Shown here piece after piece: positions 11,096-11,305 of a DNA stretch of 11,305 nucleotides. The position numbers and the translations under genes are program-made. The notes beneath the pieces were generated by a model. That model worked only from the letters and a program-made list of their open reading frames with translations, was not told the DNA's origin and searched no databases. Position 1 is the stretch's first letter, and every line of letters starts with the position of its first letter. This DNA is from Solimonas sp040754295 (lineage in GTDB: Bacteria; Pseudomonadota; Gammaproteobacteria; Nevskiales; Nevskiaceae): positions 1 through 11,305 of the forward strand of contig JBFMCQ010000096.1 in assembly GCA_040754295.1 (NCBI GenBank), written 5' to 3'.

Positions 11096-11296
11096 ATGGG
11101 CCGCCCGCCAGAAAACACCGCGCAACCCGCGTGCGATATCCGGGACCAGACGGGGTGCAATTCCCGCGCGCAGGCGCGAACGATCTGGCGGCTGGCCTTG
11201 ACCTCGCGGCCGGGGGCGGATGCGCCAGGCGCATCGCAGGCGAGGGCCATAACGGCGAAGGCACGGACCTTCCTCTCTCACGTCGCGTGGGGGTAG
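11096..11296 (+). CDS. Possible small hypothetical protein
   Basis: The frame gives 66 residues starting MGRPPENTAQPACDIRDQTG, with GAGGG about six bases before the ATG and third codon positions mostly G or C, as in the neighbouring genes. The product is basic and Ala/Arg rich, with two cysteines and no recognisable motif. Unlike most genes in the window it is not coupled to its predecessor. It may be spurious. Confidence 0.3.
   Translation: MGRPPENTAQPACDIRDQTGCNSRAQARTIWRLALTSRPGADAPGASQARAITAKARTFLSHVAWG
11219..11235. repeat. Perfect 17-base palindrome
   Basis: GATGCGCC and GGCGCATC flank a single central A. The one-base centre favours a protein-binding site over an RNA hairpin. It is unrelated to the other operators in the window, and no promoter hexamers were recognised beside it. 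Confidence 0.4.
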
Positions 11297-11305
11297 GGGG
11301 GCCCT

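Larger units (their letters stand above)
11040..11305. other. Right-end stretch, no confident gene
   Basis: After the HNH-like gene the tight packing stops. No strong promoter, tRNA or recognisable protein is visible. The stretch holds one weak rightward frame (11096-11296), a 17-base palindrome at 11219-11235, and a small GC stem GGGG-TGCAATT-CCC near 11153-11164. Confidence 0.4.

Noticed and set aside
11127..11170. Group II intron start, cobalamin riboswitch or tRNA suggested by GTGCG and GGGGTGCAATTCCC
   Set aside because: No further conserved domains, no B12 box, no cloverleaf and no intron-encoded protein are visible; the match is a short stem only.
1..11305. CRISPR array or insertion sequence
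   Set aside because: No regularly spaced repeats, transposase or flanking terminal inverted repeats were seen; the one long inverted repeat (701-774) is local.

Overview
The window looks like the early and regulatory region of a lambda-type temperate phage or prophage from a high-GC proteobacterium. Gene style and the recognisable families fit Xanthomonadales or Burkholderiales, but this is inference. A long leftward operon and a shorter rightward replication operon diverge from an immunity region at about 7277-8086. No structural, integrase or lysis genes are visible. Genes are packed tail to head, with 22 four-base ATGA/GTGA stop-start overlaps, which implies translational coupling and supports several very small genes.

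Immunity region (7277-8086): a short CI-like repressor (minus, 8010-7664) carries an apparent one-base deletion. It is coupled to a secreted four-cysteine protein in the position of lambda rex. Two pairs of operator-like palindromes (CCCCAT-N2-ATGGGG type) flank these genes. Each pair is spaced 22 bp centre to centre. One pair lies on a strong leftward promoter (TTGACA, 18 bp, TAATGT) and the other on the rightward promoter of a Cro-like gene, which may be almost leaderless.

Leftward operon (7257 to about 199): small zinc-ribbon, membrane and unknown proteins come first. They are followed by a DNA adenine methylase (Dam), an ASCH-like protein, a Gp37/Gp68 (DUF5131) protein reduced to its two ends, a small cytosine-methyltransferase-like gene with an in-frame TAA, a 35-residue protein, a DnaJ-like zinc protein and an HNH nuclease whose start is frameshifted. 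A second promoter with its own palindrome (174-202) drives a last gene that leaves the window at the left edge.

Rightward operon (8087 to about 11039): a Cro-like protein, an unknown protein, a winged-helix-like protein, a small replication-initiator-like protein, a Dcm-type C5 methyltransferase interrupted by an in-frame TGA, a putative replication accessory protein, and a frameshifted, apparently nuclease-dead HNH protein with a C-terminal helix-turn-helix. A second long frame inside dcm resembles a protein family I recall from phages, so this locus may be dual-coding.

At least five genes are broken. Three carry single-base contractions in short homopolymers, which could be assembly errors; two carry in-frame stops, which indels do not explain. 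Either the prophage is decaying or part of the sequence is inaccurate.
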